Shown one piece after another: positions 16,683 to 24,811 of a stretch of DNA of 38,107 bases. A program made the position numbers and the translations under genes. The notes below the pieces were generated by a model. It saw nothing but the letters and a program-made list of their open reading frames with translations, did not search any database and was not told the DNA's origin. Numbering within the stretch: the stretch's first letter is position 1; each line of letters begins with the position of its first letter. The stretch spans positions 1 through 38,107 of the forward strand of contig SVRK01000018.1 in assembly GCA_015064855.1 (NCBI GenBank). Reading direction: 5' to 3'. The DNA is from Oscillospiraceae bacterium (GTDB taxonomy: Bacteria > Bacillota > Clostridia > Oscillospirales > CAG-272).

Positions 16683-17675
16683 TTAAAAGTTTGGAAATTC
16701 GCGCAAAAAATAAATATTGACCTTTTCCACCTCTATCGTTTTTCCATTCATATATGACAAGGAGTCTTGCGCCGAATTAAAATTCAACTTATAAGAATAC
16801 AGAGCCTGATGCTTGTATTTTCTCTCGCTGCCAATATCAAGCTTACCATATTTCCCATCGCCAAGAAGCGAATTGCCTATTGAAGCCATATGCGCCCTTA
16901 TTTGGTGCGTTCTTCCGGTTACAAGCTCTATTTCGACAAGAGATATATCCTTTTCCTTATTATAAGAAAGAGTGCTGTATTTTGTAATTATCTCCTTTGC
17001 TCCTATCTTTTCATTTTTCAAAACCTTAACCTTGTTGTTTTTACTGTCTTTTATCAAAAAATCGCGCAGAGTGTCTGTTTTTCGGGGAGTTTTACCGCGA
17101 ACAGCACAAAGATAGTATTTGGAAATTCCATTATTTTTGATTCTTTCATTCATATCCTTGAGGGCTTGAGCATTTTTGGCTGAAATAACCATTCCGCCCG
17201 TATTTCTATCAATTCTATTACATAGTGCAGGGGCAAACGAATTTTCCTTTTTGGGATCATATTCACCCTTTTGATATAGATATGCTTGTATATGATAAAT
17301 GAGTGTCCCTCTCTCGTCGTTTTTACCTTCTCCGCTAACCTTTCCATCCCCTTCACCTGAATGTACTAAAACGCCGGCAGGCTTATCGCAAATCAAAAGA
17401 TTCTCGTCCTCATAGACGATTCTCAATTCAGGCTTAATAATAGAAAACTCATTAGCTGTGATTTTCTCGGAAAATAAATCCTCAGATAAGAACATTTGCA
17501 CGGTATCACCGAGATTTAAAATTTGATTTAGCTCGGCTCTTTTGCGATTGACCTTTATCTTTTTTGTTCTAATCGCCCTATACATAAGCGACATAGGTAT
17601 ACCCTTGACAGTCTTTTGAACAAACTTGTCAAGCCTTTGCCCTTTGTCGTTGGAATTTATAAAGAACTCTCTCAT
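16683..17675 (-). CDS. RluA-family pseudouridine synthase with S4 domain
   Basis: Isomerises uridine to pseudouridine in RNA, most likely 23S rRNA. The 330 residues contain an N-terminal S4 RNA-binding domain (QRLDKFVQKTVKGIPMSLMYRAIRTKKIKVN), the lead-in ENLLICDKPAGVLVHSG, and the catalytic motif NRIDRNTGGMVI with its essential Asp. The GRTHQIRAHMASIGNSLLGD motif follows near the C-terminus. The common HRLDxxTSG reads NRIDRNTGG, a tolerated variant. RluC or RluD type cannot be decided from the sequence. It is divergent from mtaB. Confidence 0.92.
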   Translation of the reverse strand: MREFFINSNDKGQRLDKFVQKTVKGIPMSLMYRAIRTKKIKVNRKRAELNQILNLGDTVQMFLSEDLFSEKITANEFSIIKPELRIVYEDENLLICDKPAGVLVHSGEGDGKVSGEGKNDERGTLIYHIQAYLYQKGEYDPKKENSFAPALCNRIDRNTGGMVISAKNAQALKDMNERIKNNGISKYYLCAVRGKTPRKTDTLRDFLIKDSKNNKVKVLKNEKIGAKEIITKYSTLSYNKEKDISLVEIELVTGRTHQIRAHMASIGNSLLGDGKYGKLDIGSERKYKHQALYSYKLNFNSAQDSLSYMNGKTIEVEKVNIYFLREFPNF

Positions 17676-17705
17676 TTTGCCCTCCTTCTTAAAATGTTCA
17701 CTAAT

Positions 17706-17734
17706 ATTATAAAGGTATTTCGCTAGATTTGCAA
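17706..17734 (-). promoter_or_regulatory. Promoter of the pseudouridine synthase gene
   Basis: On the minus strand TTGCAA (17734-17729), 17 bases, TATAAT (17711-17706), 31 bases before the start codon. Confidence 0.65.
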
Positions 17735-17752
17735 GTTAATTTTAAAATTTGG

Positions 17753-17781
17753 TTTACATAACGTATAAAATGTGTTAAAAT
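17753..17781 (+). promoter_or_regulatory. Promoter of mtaB
   Basis: TTTACA (17753-17758), 17 bases, TAAAAT (17776-17781), 30 bases before the ATG at 17811. Confidence 0.6.
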
Positions 17782-17810
17782 ATCCTTATAAATCACAAGG
17801 AGGTGCTATT

Positions 17811-19112
17811 ATGAACAAAACGGCTTGCATTTTAACGCTTGGATGCAGAGTTAATCAATATGAGAGCGACTATATTATGCAGTGTCTTTCCAAGCGCGGT
17901 ATAAAAATTTGCTCATTTGAAGAAAAATGCGATATCTACATAATAAACACCTGCTCTGTCACTGCAGAAAGTGACAGGAAGTCAAGACAATTTATAAGAA
18001 AATGTATAAAGAAAAACCCTGAGGCTATCATCATTGTAACCGGTTGCTTTTCACAAATCAATCCTGAAAAAGCAAACCAAATCGAAGGTGTTTCATACGT
18101 TATAGGTAACAACTATAAGTCAAAAATTGCAGACGTTGTTTTTTCACTTCTTGAAAAAAAAGCCGCACCTGTGTGCAATTTTGACATTTACAATGGCAAA
18201 TTTGACACAATGAAGGTGGGAGCACCTCTTACCAGGACTCGTGCATTTGTAAAAATTGAGGATGGTTGTGATTCCAAATGTGCTTACTGCATTATTCCAT
18301 ATGCAAGAGGCTCTGTGCGTTCCAACCCAATGGCAAACGTTATTGATGAGGTTAAAGAAATAGTCAAGGATGGCTGTTGTGAGGTAGTACTAACAGGAAT
18401 AGAAACTGCATCATACGGAAAAGATTTCAAGGATGGAACAAATCTTGCCTCTTTGCTTTATGAGGTTAATAAAATTGATGGACTTAAGCGCATACGCCTT
18501 GGTTCACTTGACCCATTCAACGTTGATAAATACTTTGTCGATGCGATAAAGGGTCTAAACAAGGTTATGCCGCATTTTCATATTTCCATGCAAAGCGGTT
18601 GCACAAAAACTTTGAATGCTATGAGAAGAAAATACAACATTGATACCGCAAAGGAATGCCTCAGCTATCTAAAATCAAGCTTTAAGGATCTTATGCTTTC
18701 TGCAGATATTATTGTTGGATTTCCTGGAGAAACCGACGAGGATTTTGAAAAGACCTTTGAGTTTTTAAAATCTGCAGAGTTTCTACATCTTCATATTTTC
18801 CCATATTCAAAGCGCGAGGGCACGCCTGCCGCAGCTATGAAGGAGCAAATACCCGAGGAACTCAAAAAAGCACGACTCCATAAATTAGAAGAAATGCAAA
18901 AAGTAACGAAAATTCATCTGCTTGAAAAATTCGCCAGCGAAAACGAGCAGGTTGAGGTTCTTTTTGAATCATACGACGGCGAATATGCAACGGGACACAC
19001 GCCCAACTTTATTGAGGTCAAAGCAAAAAGTGACTTTGCTCTTGGCGGTCAGTTCAAAAGCGTACGCATTTTAAATACCGATGGCGAATATATTTATGGC
19101 GAAATAAATTAA
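17811..19112 (+). CDS. mtaB: tRNA t6A37 methylthiotransferase MtaB
   Basis: Radical-SAM enzyme that adds a methylthio group to t6A37 to give ms2t6A in Lys tRNA. 433 residues from the ATG at 17811, with AAGGAGGTG upstream. The N-terminal domain holds Cys ligands in LGCRVNQYESD, INTCSVT and TGCFSQ. The radical-SAM Cys triad is CDSKCAYCIIPYARG. The C-terminal TRAM-like domain ends in YIYGEIN. The LGCRVNQ start and length favour MtaB over MiaB or RimO. Its substrate is the product of the TsaB/TsaE pathway encoded upstream at 2329-3447. Confidence 0.93.
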   Translation: MNKTACILTLGCRVNQYESDYIMQCLSKRGIKICSFEEKCDIYIINTCSVTAESDRKSRQFIRKCIKKNPEAIIIVTGCFSQINPEKANQIEGVSYVIGNNYKSKIADVVFSLLEKKAAPVCNFDIYNGKFDTMKVGAPLTRTRAFVKIEDGCDSKCAYCIIPYARGSVRSNPMANVIDEVKEIVKDGCCEVVLTGIETASYGKDFKDGTNLASLLYEVNKIDGLKRIRLGSLDPFNVDKYFVDAIKGLNKVMPHFHISMQSGCTKTLNAMRRKYNIDTAKECLSYLKSSFKDLMLSADIIVGFPGETDEDFEKTFEFLKSAEFLHLHIFPYSKREGTPAAAMKEQIPEELKKARLHKLEEMQKVTKIHLLEKFASENEQVEVLFESYDGEYATGHTPNFIEVKAKSDFALGGQFKSVRILNTDGEYIYGEIN

Positions 19113-19115
19113 CGT

Positions 19116-19145
19116 AAAAAGCACTTCAAATTGAAGTGCTTTTAT
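19116..19145. terminator. Bidirectional terminator between mtaB and the SPFH gene
   Basis: AAAAAGCACTTC (19116-19127) and GAAGTGCTTTT (19133-19143) form an 11-bp stem with a 5-base loop. Convergent genes end on either side within 5 bases. Confidence 0.85.
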
Positions 19146-19147
19146 TT

Positions 19148-20077
19148 TTATTCTTTGTCCTTTGTGCTCTCTGTTATTGCATTAACAAGTCCAACTACGC
19201 CTTGAAGGTCGCTTGGAATAATTATCTTTGTTGCCTTGCCATCTGAAACCTTTTCAAACGCTTCAAGCTTTTTGAGCGTCATATAAGCGTTATCCGGATT
19301 TGCTTCGTTGATAAGACGAATTGACTCTGCTTGTGCTTGGTTGATTTTAAGAATAGATTCAGCCTCAGCCTCTGCGCGCTTGATTCTTGCTTCTTTTTCA
19401 GCCTCTGCGCGAAGAATTGCAGCTTGCTTTTCAGCCTCTGCTTCAAGAATTTGGCTCGCCTTTTTACCCTCTGCAACTAAGATGTTACTTGATTTTTCAC
19501 CCTCTGCACGAAGGATTGCCTCACGTCTTTGTCTTTCCGCCTTCATTTGCTTTTCCATAGCATCTTGAATTTCAGCCGGAGGCTTAATGTTTTTAAGCTC
19601 TACTCTGTTAATCTTGATGCCCCATGGATCGGTTGCCTCGTCAAGAATTGAACGGATTTTTGCGTTGATTGTATCTCTTGAGGTAAGAGTATGGTCAAGC
19701 TCGAGATCACCTATGATATTACGAAGGGTTGTAGCAGTAAGATTTTCAATAGCTGCTATTGGACTTTCAACCCCGTATGCAAAAAGCTTTGGATCGGTTA
19801 TTTGAAAGAAAACAACCGTGTCTATTTGCATAGTAACATTATCCTTGGTGATAACGGGCTGTGGCGGGAAATCTGCCACGTGCTCCTTTAAAGAAACCTC
19901 TTTAGAGACTCTATCAATTACAGGAATAAGGAAATGAAGTCCTGTATCCCATGTACAACGATATGCACCTAATCTTTCGATAACGTACGCCTTTGATTGT
20001 GGAACTATTTTGATATTCATCGCCACTATAACGAGAATCACAACTGCAATTCCAACTGGTATTAGCCACCACCACAT
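19148..20077 (-). CDS. SPFH/Band 7 (stomatin-like) membrane scaffold protein
   Basis: 309 residues. One N-terminal membrane segment (residues 2-20) is followed by a Band 7 domain with typical segments (IVPQSKAYVIERLGAY, GLHFLIPVIDRV, VTMQIDTVVFFQITDP, LTSRDTINAKI). Then comes a long Ala/Glu/Lys coiled coil at about 165-245 built from AEGEK/AEAEK repeats. The family organises membrane microdomains and regulates proteases. AGGAG sits before the ATG, 4 bp after the nfeD stop. SPFH next to NfeD is a widely conserved pairing. Confidence 0.93.
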   Translation of the reverse strand: MWWWLIPVGIAVVILVIVAMNIKIVPQSKAYVIERLGAYRCTWDTGLHFLIPVIDRVSKEVSLKEHVADFPPQPVITKDNVTMQIDTVVFFQITDPKLFAYGVESPIAAIENLTATTLRNIIGDLELDHTLTSRDTINAKIRSILDEATDPWGIKINRVELKNIKPPAEIQDAMEKQMKAERQRREAILRAEGEKSSNILVAEGKKASQILEAEAEKQAAILRAEAEKEARIKRAEAEAESILKINQAQAESIRLINEANPDNAYMTLKKLEAFEKVSDGKATKIIIPSDLQGVVGLVNAITESTKDKE

Positions 20078-20081
20078 AAAT

Positions 20082-20522
20082 TTATTCTCCTTTTCTTATA
20101 ACAACGGCTTTATTGCCGATTATTTCTTTGAAAATTACTATTTCATCCTTTGAAATATTGCTTTCGTCCTTTGACCTTGCGCTCCATACCATACCATTGA
20201 TTTTTATAGCACCCGTGCCCTTAAGATTATCAATATCCTCGACAACAATAGCCTCTTTGTCTATGTATAATTCAAGATTCGTTTTTTGCTTTTCTCCCCT
20301 TTTTTTCAGAAGCATTTTAACAAGAGGGCGAGTAGATATAAGCAAAACAATTGATAAAACAACAAAGATTGTTGCCTGCCACGGAATTGATAAATCATCA
20401 AATATCAACGTCACAAACGTAGTTATCATTGCGGAAAACGCAAACCAAACGGAAACTAACTGTACTGTTGCAACCTCAACAACAATAAGACCTATTGTTA
20501 AGGCAAGCCAAAACCACTGCAT
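20082..20522 (-). CDS. NfeD-family membrane protein
   Basis: 146 residues with hydrophobic N-terminal half (three or four membrane segments to about residue 70) and a C-terminal OB-fold domain (DKEAIVVEDIDNLKGTGAIKINGMVWSARS). It is the short NfeD type without the protease domain. It partners SPFH proteins, as its immediate downstream neighbour shows. AGGAGG lies 5 bases before the ATG. It follows the glycosyltransferase by 8 bp, so it is probably read from the same transcript as the polysaccharide genes. Confidence 0.9.
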   Translation of the reverse strand: MQWFWLALTIGLIVVEVATVQLVSVWFAFSAMITTFVTLIFDDLSIPWQATIFVVLSIVLLISTRPLVKMLLKKRGEKQKTNLELYIDKEAIVVEDIDNLKGTGAIKINGMVWSARSKDESNISKDEIVIFKEIIGNKAVVIRKGE

Positions 20523-20530
20523 AGATCCTC

Positions 20531-21574
20531 CTATCTAACAATGTGCTTCTCTTCTTTTTCATAAGCCCTTGCACATTGCTTATATATTTCCATATTTTTT
20601 GGCAAAACAGAGTCTATTGCATATTTATCAATTTGATATTCACATTCAAGATTTTTGCTAATCAGTGATAAATAGCCCTCCATATCGTTTACAGGGTATA
20701 AGCATTTAGATGGTAAAATATCATTTTGTCCCTTAATATCAGTTGCCACTATAGGCAAGCCTGAATATATAGCCTCTAATATATTAAATGGTAAGCCCTC
20801 TATAGTAGATGCAGAAACGTATAAGTCTGCTTGGCTTAAATATTCACCAACGTTTTTTGTGAAGCCTGTAATTTTCACTCTGTCCTGCAGCTTTTCTTTT
20901 TTTATGAGCTTTTCTATCGCTTTTCTCTCCTTGCCGTCGCCAACTAATGTAAGTGTCATATCGGGAAGATATTTCATAGCCTTAACAAGGAAAATTTGAT
21001 TTTTTCTTTTATTTAGCTCTCCAACGTAAACTAAATTTTTATATGGGAAGCCTGAATTTGCCTTTTTTAAATTTTTCTTGGAAAAATCAATGCCCATTCC
21101 ATCTACTTTATATATTTCTCCAAGAGATAGCTTGTTTTCAGTCGCAATCTCTACATCCTCATCATTCATAAGTACGATGTTATCTGTAGCTTTTCTTACA
21201 AGCCTTTCACACGTCAAATATATCTTATTATGTAGGCTTGAAAAGCCTTTTCCAAAAAGATAGCCGTGTACAGTATTTATTACCAAGGGTCTGTTTTTTA
21301 TTCCTTTAATAGCAAATCTGACCCAAAAGGCAGCTAATGTTGTATGTAAAAATATAACGTCAAATTTTTCTTTTTTTATAATTTTTTTTATTTTCGCCGA
21401 CAAAATCAAGTTCTTCAAGGACATAGAGCGCTTTTTAAACGGAATTTGGAAATCCGCGCCCTCTCCATGCGCCATTACAAAAACATCATGTCCATCTTCC
21501 TTAAAGGCTTCTATGTACGGTCGGTGAAAATTGTTTATATGCACCATATTTGATGCGACAATAAGTATTTTCAT
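20531..21574 (-). CDS. GT4-type glycosyltransferase
   Basis: 347 residues with the GT-B fold. It has an N-terminal ILIVASNMVHINNFHRPYIEAF and a histidine-containing acceptor-side loop NTVHGYLFGKGFSS. The donor-side pattern is YVGELNKRKNQIFLVKA, LTLVGDGKERKAIE, ADLYVSASTIEGLPFNILEAIYSGLPIVATDIKGQ (the EX7E element, with Glu in EGLPFNILEA). It most likely transfers a sugar from a nucleotide sugar onto the lipid-linked primer made by the upstream sugar-phosphate transferase, with which it overlaps by 4 bases (ATGA). Sugar identity is unknown. Confidence 0.9.
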   Translation of the reverse strand: MKILIVASNMVHINNFHRPYIEAFKEDGHDVFVMAHGEGADFQIPFKKRSMSLKNLILSAKIKKIIKKEKFDVIFLHTTLAAFWVRFAIKGIKNRPLVINTVHGYLFGKGFSSLHNKIYLTCERLVRKATDNIVLMNDEDVEIATENKLSLGEIYKVDGMGIDFSKKNLKKANSGFPYKNLVYVGELNKRKNQIFLVKAMKYLPDMTLTLVGDGKERKAIEKLIKKEKLQDRVKITGFTKNVGEYLSQADLYVSASTIEGLPFNILEAIYSGLPIVATDIKGQNDILPSKCLYPVNDMEGYLSLISKNLECEYQIDKYAIDSVLPKNMEIYKQCARAYEKEEKHIVR

Positions 21575-22947
21575 TTTACGTATTTTTCATTTCTATTAAA
21601 CATTTTAAATGGTGTAATTGCAATGATTTTTAAATCACTGTAAATAGTCCAGTTTTCAATGTATTTTATATCGAGCTCTATTCTTCTTTCAATAGAGGTA
21701 TCTCCCCTATATCCATAGATTTGGGCAAGACCTGTAATACCGGGCTTAACCTGATGCTTAACCTTATATAGCGGTATGGATTTTGAATATTCCTCAACAA
21801 ATTTAGGTAGCTCCGGTCTTGGTCCTACTATTGACATAGAGCCAAACAGAACGTTGAATAGCTGTGGCAATTCATCAATACCTGTTTTTCTTAAAAATGT
21901 ACCAAATCTTGTTTTTCTTCTGTCCTCATTTGTCGTCCAAGCAGAGTCCGACATTTCATTAACCTTCATAGAACGGAATTTATACATTGTAAATTCCTCG
22001 TTGTTTTTGCCGACCCTTTTTTGCTTAAATATAGCAGGCCCCCTTGAGGACAGCTTAACCCCTACAAAAGCAAAAACCATAAGCGGTGAGGTTAGAATTA
22101 TCATAACAAGAGAAACCACTATATCAAGAAGCCTTTTCATAGCAGAGTTTACAGCCGAGTCAAGCGGAATGGCTCTTGTATTGATTATAGGCATATTGCC
22201 TATCATATCAACCTGACATTTCGATTTAAAATATCTGTATAGTGTTGGGATGATTAAGGCTCTTGTACCGTTTCTGTCACAGATTTCAATTATATGCTGT
22301 AAATTATGCATTTCGCGCGAATCAAGTGCAATAACAACCTCGTGCGGATGCTCTCTTTTTATAATTGAGTCGAGCTGTGAAAACGTGCCAAGCTTGTTTT
22401 TCATTTCCTTTTTGTTGCCCGCAACATATCCGACAATAGAATAACCATAGTGTTTATTTTCATTTAATTGTCTTTCATATTCATAGCCCGCGGGGCTTGA
22501 GCCAACAATTATAACCTTTTTTACTCTTTTTTTAGTAATTCTCAAATAGTGAATAAATTTAATGGTTACTGCTTTTTTAGCGACAATTATCAAATATGAA
22601 ATTGCAGTGCTTATAAGCACAACAAAATGATAGTCTCCCCTTGGAAAAGCAATTACACAGGTAACGAACGCAATTGTTAAAATCAAAATCTGCGCTACGG
22701 TTATTTTAATAATTTGTGTATGTAGCCTAATAAAAATTTTCGAGGAATAAAGGTCAAAAACAAAGTAAACTAAAACAGTTAAAATAGCAACGCCTGTTGA
22801 AATAGCAACCGCCGTTCCTCCTACACTTTCAAGTGCGCTTGAAAATTGCTTTACAAGCAAAAAAGCGAGTAAAATAGAGCCTAGATTAATCAAAAAATCA
22901 CAAAACGCACTAAAAATATGCGCGAGTGTTTTTTCCTGCTGTCCCAT
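21571..22947 (-). CDS. Undecaprenyl-phosphate sugar-phosphate transferase (polyprenyl glycosylphosphotransferase)
   Basis: Starts a surface polysaccharide by moving a sugar-1-phosphate onto undecaprenyl phosphate. 458 residues: four N-terminal membrane segments to about 130, a central Rossmann-like region (VIIVGSSPAGYEYERQL), then a fifth membrane segment and the catalytic domain. Signatures are FKQKRVGKNNEEFTMYKFRSM, DELPQLFNVLFGSMSIVGPRPE and VKPGITGLAQIYGYRGDTS. AGGGGG precedes the ATG. It is of the WcaJ/CpsE large type. The sugar may be glucose or galactose, or an amino sugar, and cannot be read off the sequence. Confidence 0.93.
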   Translation of the reverse strand: MGQQEKTLAHIFSAFCDFLINLGSILLAFLLVKQFSSALESVGGTAVAISTGVAILTVLVYFVFDLYSSKIFIRLHTQIIKITVAQILILTIAFVTCVIAFPRGDYHFVVLISTAISYLIIVAKKAVTIKFIHYLRITKKRVKKVIIVGSSPAGYEYERQLNENKHYGYSIVGYVAGNKKEMKNKLGTFSQLDSIIKREHPHEVVIALDSREMHNLQHIIEICDRNGTRALIIPTLYRYFKSKCQVDMIGNMPIINTRAIPLDSAVNSAMKRLLDIVVSLVMIILTSPLMVFAFVGVKLSSRGPAIFKQKRVGKNNEEFTMYKFRSMKVNEMSDSAWTTNEDRRKTRFGTFLRKTGIDELPQLFNVLFGSMSIVGPRPELPKFVEEYSKSIPLYKVKHQVKPGITGLAQIYGYRGDTSIERRIELDIKYIENWTIYSDLKIIAITPFKMFNRNEKYVK

Positions 22948-22979
22948 ATTATTACCCCCTTTTTCAGTTTTATGCTATA

Positions 22980-23801
22980 TTATTTTTTATCGTTACAATA
23001 TTTGATGTATTTATCGCACACCTCGTTTACCTCACCATACGCCATAACCTCAGAGTTTTCTATCCAAACTGCCTTTTGGCAAAGTGATTTTACCTGTGGC
23101 ATATTGTGTGATACAATAACGAAGGTAACGCCCTCATCGCGAAGCTCCTTTACCTTGCGGGCGCATTTATTGCGGAAGTTTTCATCACCAACGGACAAAA
23201 TTTCATCAACTAGCAAAATATCAGGCTTTACGTCTATGGCTATTGCAAATCCGAGTCTTGCAACCATTCCCGAGGAGAAATTCTTAATCGGAATATGCAT
23301 ATGCTCCTTTAGCTCTGCAAATTCAACTATTTCCTCGTATTTTTTTGCAATTTCCTTTCTTGAATAGCCAAGGATTGCACCGTTTAGATAAACATTTTCC
23401 TTTGCGCTTGATTCTTGGTCGAAGCCCGCACCGAGGTTGAGAAGCGGAGCAACCTTGCCCCTAACGGTTACCTTTCCCTCAGTTGGTCTATATATGTCGG
23501 CAATAAGCTTGAGCATTGTGCTTTTACCCGCGCCGTTATGTCCGATAATGGCTATTGATTCGCCTCTTTTAACCTTAAATGAAATATTATTAAGGATGCG
23601 GACGGCCTTACGGTCTGCCTTACCCTTTATTAATCTTATGAAAAATTCCTTTAGATTATCTATTTTTTCGTCGCGAGTATAGAAATCGAGTGAAACATTG
23701 TCAACCTCAATGATGTAATCCTCCTCAATAGAAGGAGCTTCCTCACTTGCTTTAACCATTTCTTCAAAATCTTTTATGTTCTTTTCGTTTGTTTGTTCCA
23801 T
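22980..23801 (-). CDS. Polysaccharide/teichoic-acid-type ABC exporter ATP-binding protein
   Basis: ATPase half of a TagGH or Wzm-Wzt type exporter. Walker A is IGHNGAGKSTML, the signature FSSGMVARLGFA and Walker B DILLVDEIL; the N-terminus YIIEVDNVSLDFYTRDEKIDNLKEFF is typical of this subfamily. It ends right after the nucleotide-binding domain, so it has no Wzt-type carbohydrate-binding extension. I choose ATG 23801 (GGTGG upstream, 273 residues). ATG 23813 adds 4 residues, overlaps the permease stop and has no ribosome site. Confidence 0.9.
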   Translation of the reverse strand: MEQTNEKNIKDFEEMVKASEEAPSIEEDYIIEVDNVSLDFYTRDEKIDNLKEFFIRLIKGKADRKAVRILNNISFKVKRGESIAIIGHNGAGKSTMLKLIADIYRPTEGKVTVRGKVAPLLNLGAGFDQESSAKENVYLNGAILGYSRKEIAKKYEEIVEFAELKEHMHIPIKNFSSGMVARLGFAIAIDVKPDILLVDEILSVGDENFRNKCARKVKELRDEGVTFVIVSHNMPQVKSLCQKAVWIENSEVMAYGEVNEVCDKYIKYCNDKK

Positions 23802-23812
23802 TACACCCACCA

Positions 23813-24712
23813 TTAAATGTTATAAATGAAATTTTTTCTCGTTAGTGAGAAAACGAGCGTGCCGATGCCGAAAAAGGCAAGTCCTATAAGATACAAAACA
23901 CCTAGTCTTGGGAAACCATAAAAATCCAAGGTCCAGCCGCTTGTTGTCGCAACGTAAGTCACTTCTCTGAAGTACTCAACAAACTGAGTCATTGGATTTG
24001 CATTAATAACAAATCGTAGCGCATAATATAGCAAGCCCGGATCTCCTTCCGCGGGTATTGCTTTTTTAAGAAGGTCACCCTTCTTCCAAAACAGCGGAGT
24101 TAAATATGTCCAAAGAGTTAATAAAACATTATAAAAATGTTGGATATCTCTAAAGAAAACGTACATTGCCGTCAAAACGAGCGAAAGCCCATAGCTAAAT
24201 AGGAAAAGTGCAGGTATCATAAGAAGAATGAGAAGCATAGTAGGACCAAATGCGCTTTCCTTATTTGCAATAGATGTCACCACCATAACGCCAAGCAATG
24301 CAACGGAAGAAAATGCAAAGTTAACAACCGCACCAAGATTTGCGGAAACAGGAAAAACAAATTGCGATATTTTATTTTTCGTTAAAAGTCCTCTATTATA
24401 AACTATTGAGGGGAGTGACTGAACGGTTGCACCGCGCATAAAAGAGAAAACAATGTTACCGCAAAGAATATAGAGTGCGTACCATTCGTCTCCGCTACCA
24501 AAGAACGTGCTAAATACAAACCACATAACAAGCATATTAAGAAGCGGATTAAGAACCGTCCAAAGTGCGCCAATTATGGAGTTACGATACTGAACCTTGA
24601 TATTCTTTTTTACAAGCTCACGCACTATATTGGCATTCATTTTGAAGCTGTTTTTCTTTTTTATCGTATAGTCTTTAAGCTTGGTGTTTATAATTTCAAC
24701 AGTATTATTCAT
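23813..24712 (-). CDS. Polysaccharide/teichoic-acid-type ABC exporter permease
   Basis: 299 residues, ABC-2 family permease with six membrane segments. It opens with a cytoplasmic amphipathic region, then NIVRELVKKNIKVQYRNSIIGALWTVLNPLLNMLVMW, the hallmark of TagG/Wzm permeases. ATG 24712 follows AGGAGC; a TTG one codon earlier is possible. It pairs with the next gene to move a lipid-linked glycan across the membrane. First gene of a likely six-gene operon through the SPFH gene. Confidence 0.92.
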   Translation of the reverse strand: MNNTVEIINTKLKDYTIKKKNSFKMNANIVRELVKKNIKVQYRNSIIGALWTVLNPLLNMLVMWFVFSTFFGSGDEWYALYILCGNIVFSFMRGATVQSLPSIVYNRGLLTKNKISQFVFPVSANLGAVVNFAFSSVALLGVMVVTSIANKESAFGPTMLLILLMIPALFLFSYGLSLVLTAMYVFFRDIQHFYNVLLTLWTYLTPLFWKKGDLLKKAIPAEGDPGLLYYALRFVINANPMTQFVEYFREVTYVATTSGWTLDFYGFPRLGVLYLIGLAFFGIGTLVFSLTRKNFIYNI

Positions 24713-24741
24713 CAAAAGCTCCTAAAAAATTATTCGTGTAT

Positions 24742-24770
24742 ATTGTAACATAATATAAAAGGAATGTCAA
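24742..24770 (-). promoter_or_regulatory. Promoter of the polysaccharide export operon
   Basis: On the minus strand TTGACA (24770-24765), 17 bases, TACAAT (24747-24742), 30 bases before the permease start. Confidence 0.75.
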
Positions 24771-24811
24771 GGCATACAAGAAAAATGCATAAAACTGTCG
24801 AATATGGAAAT

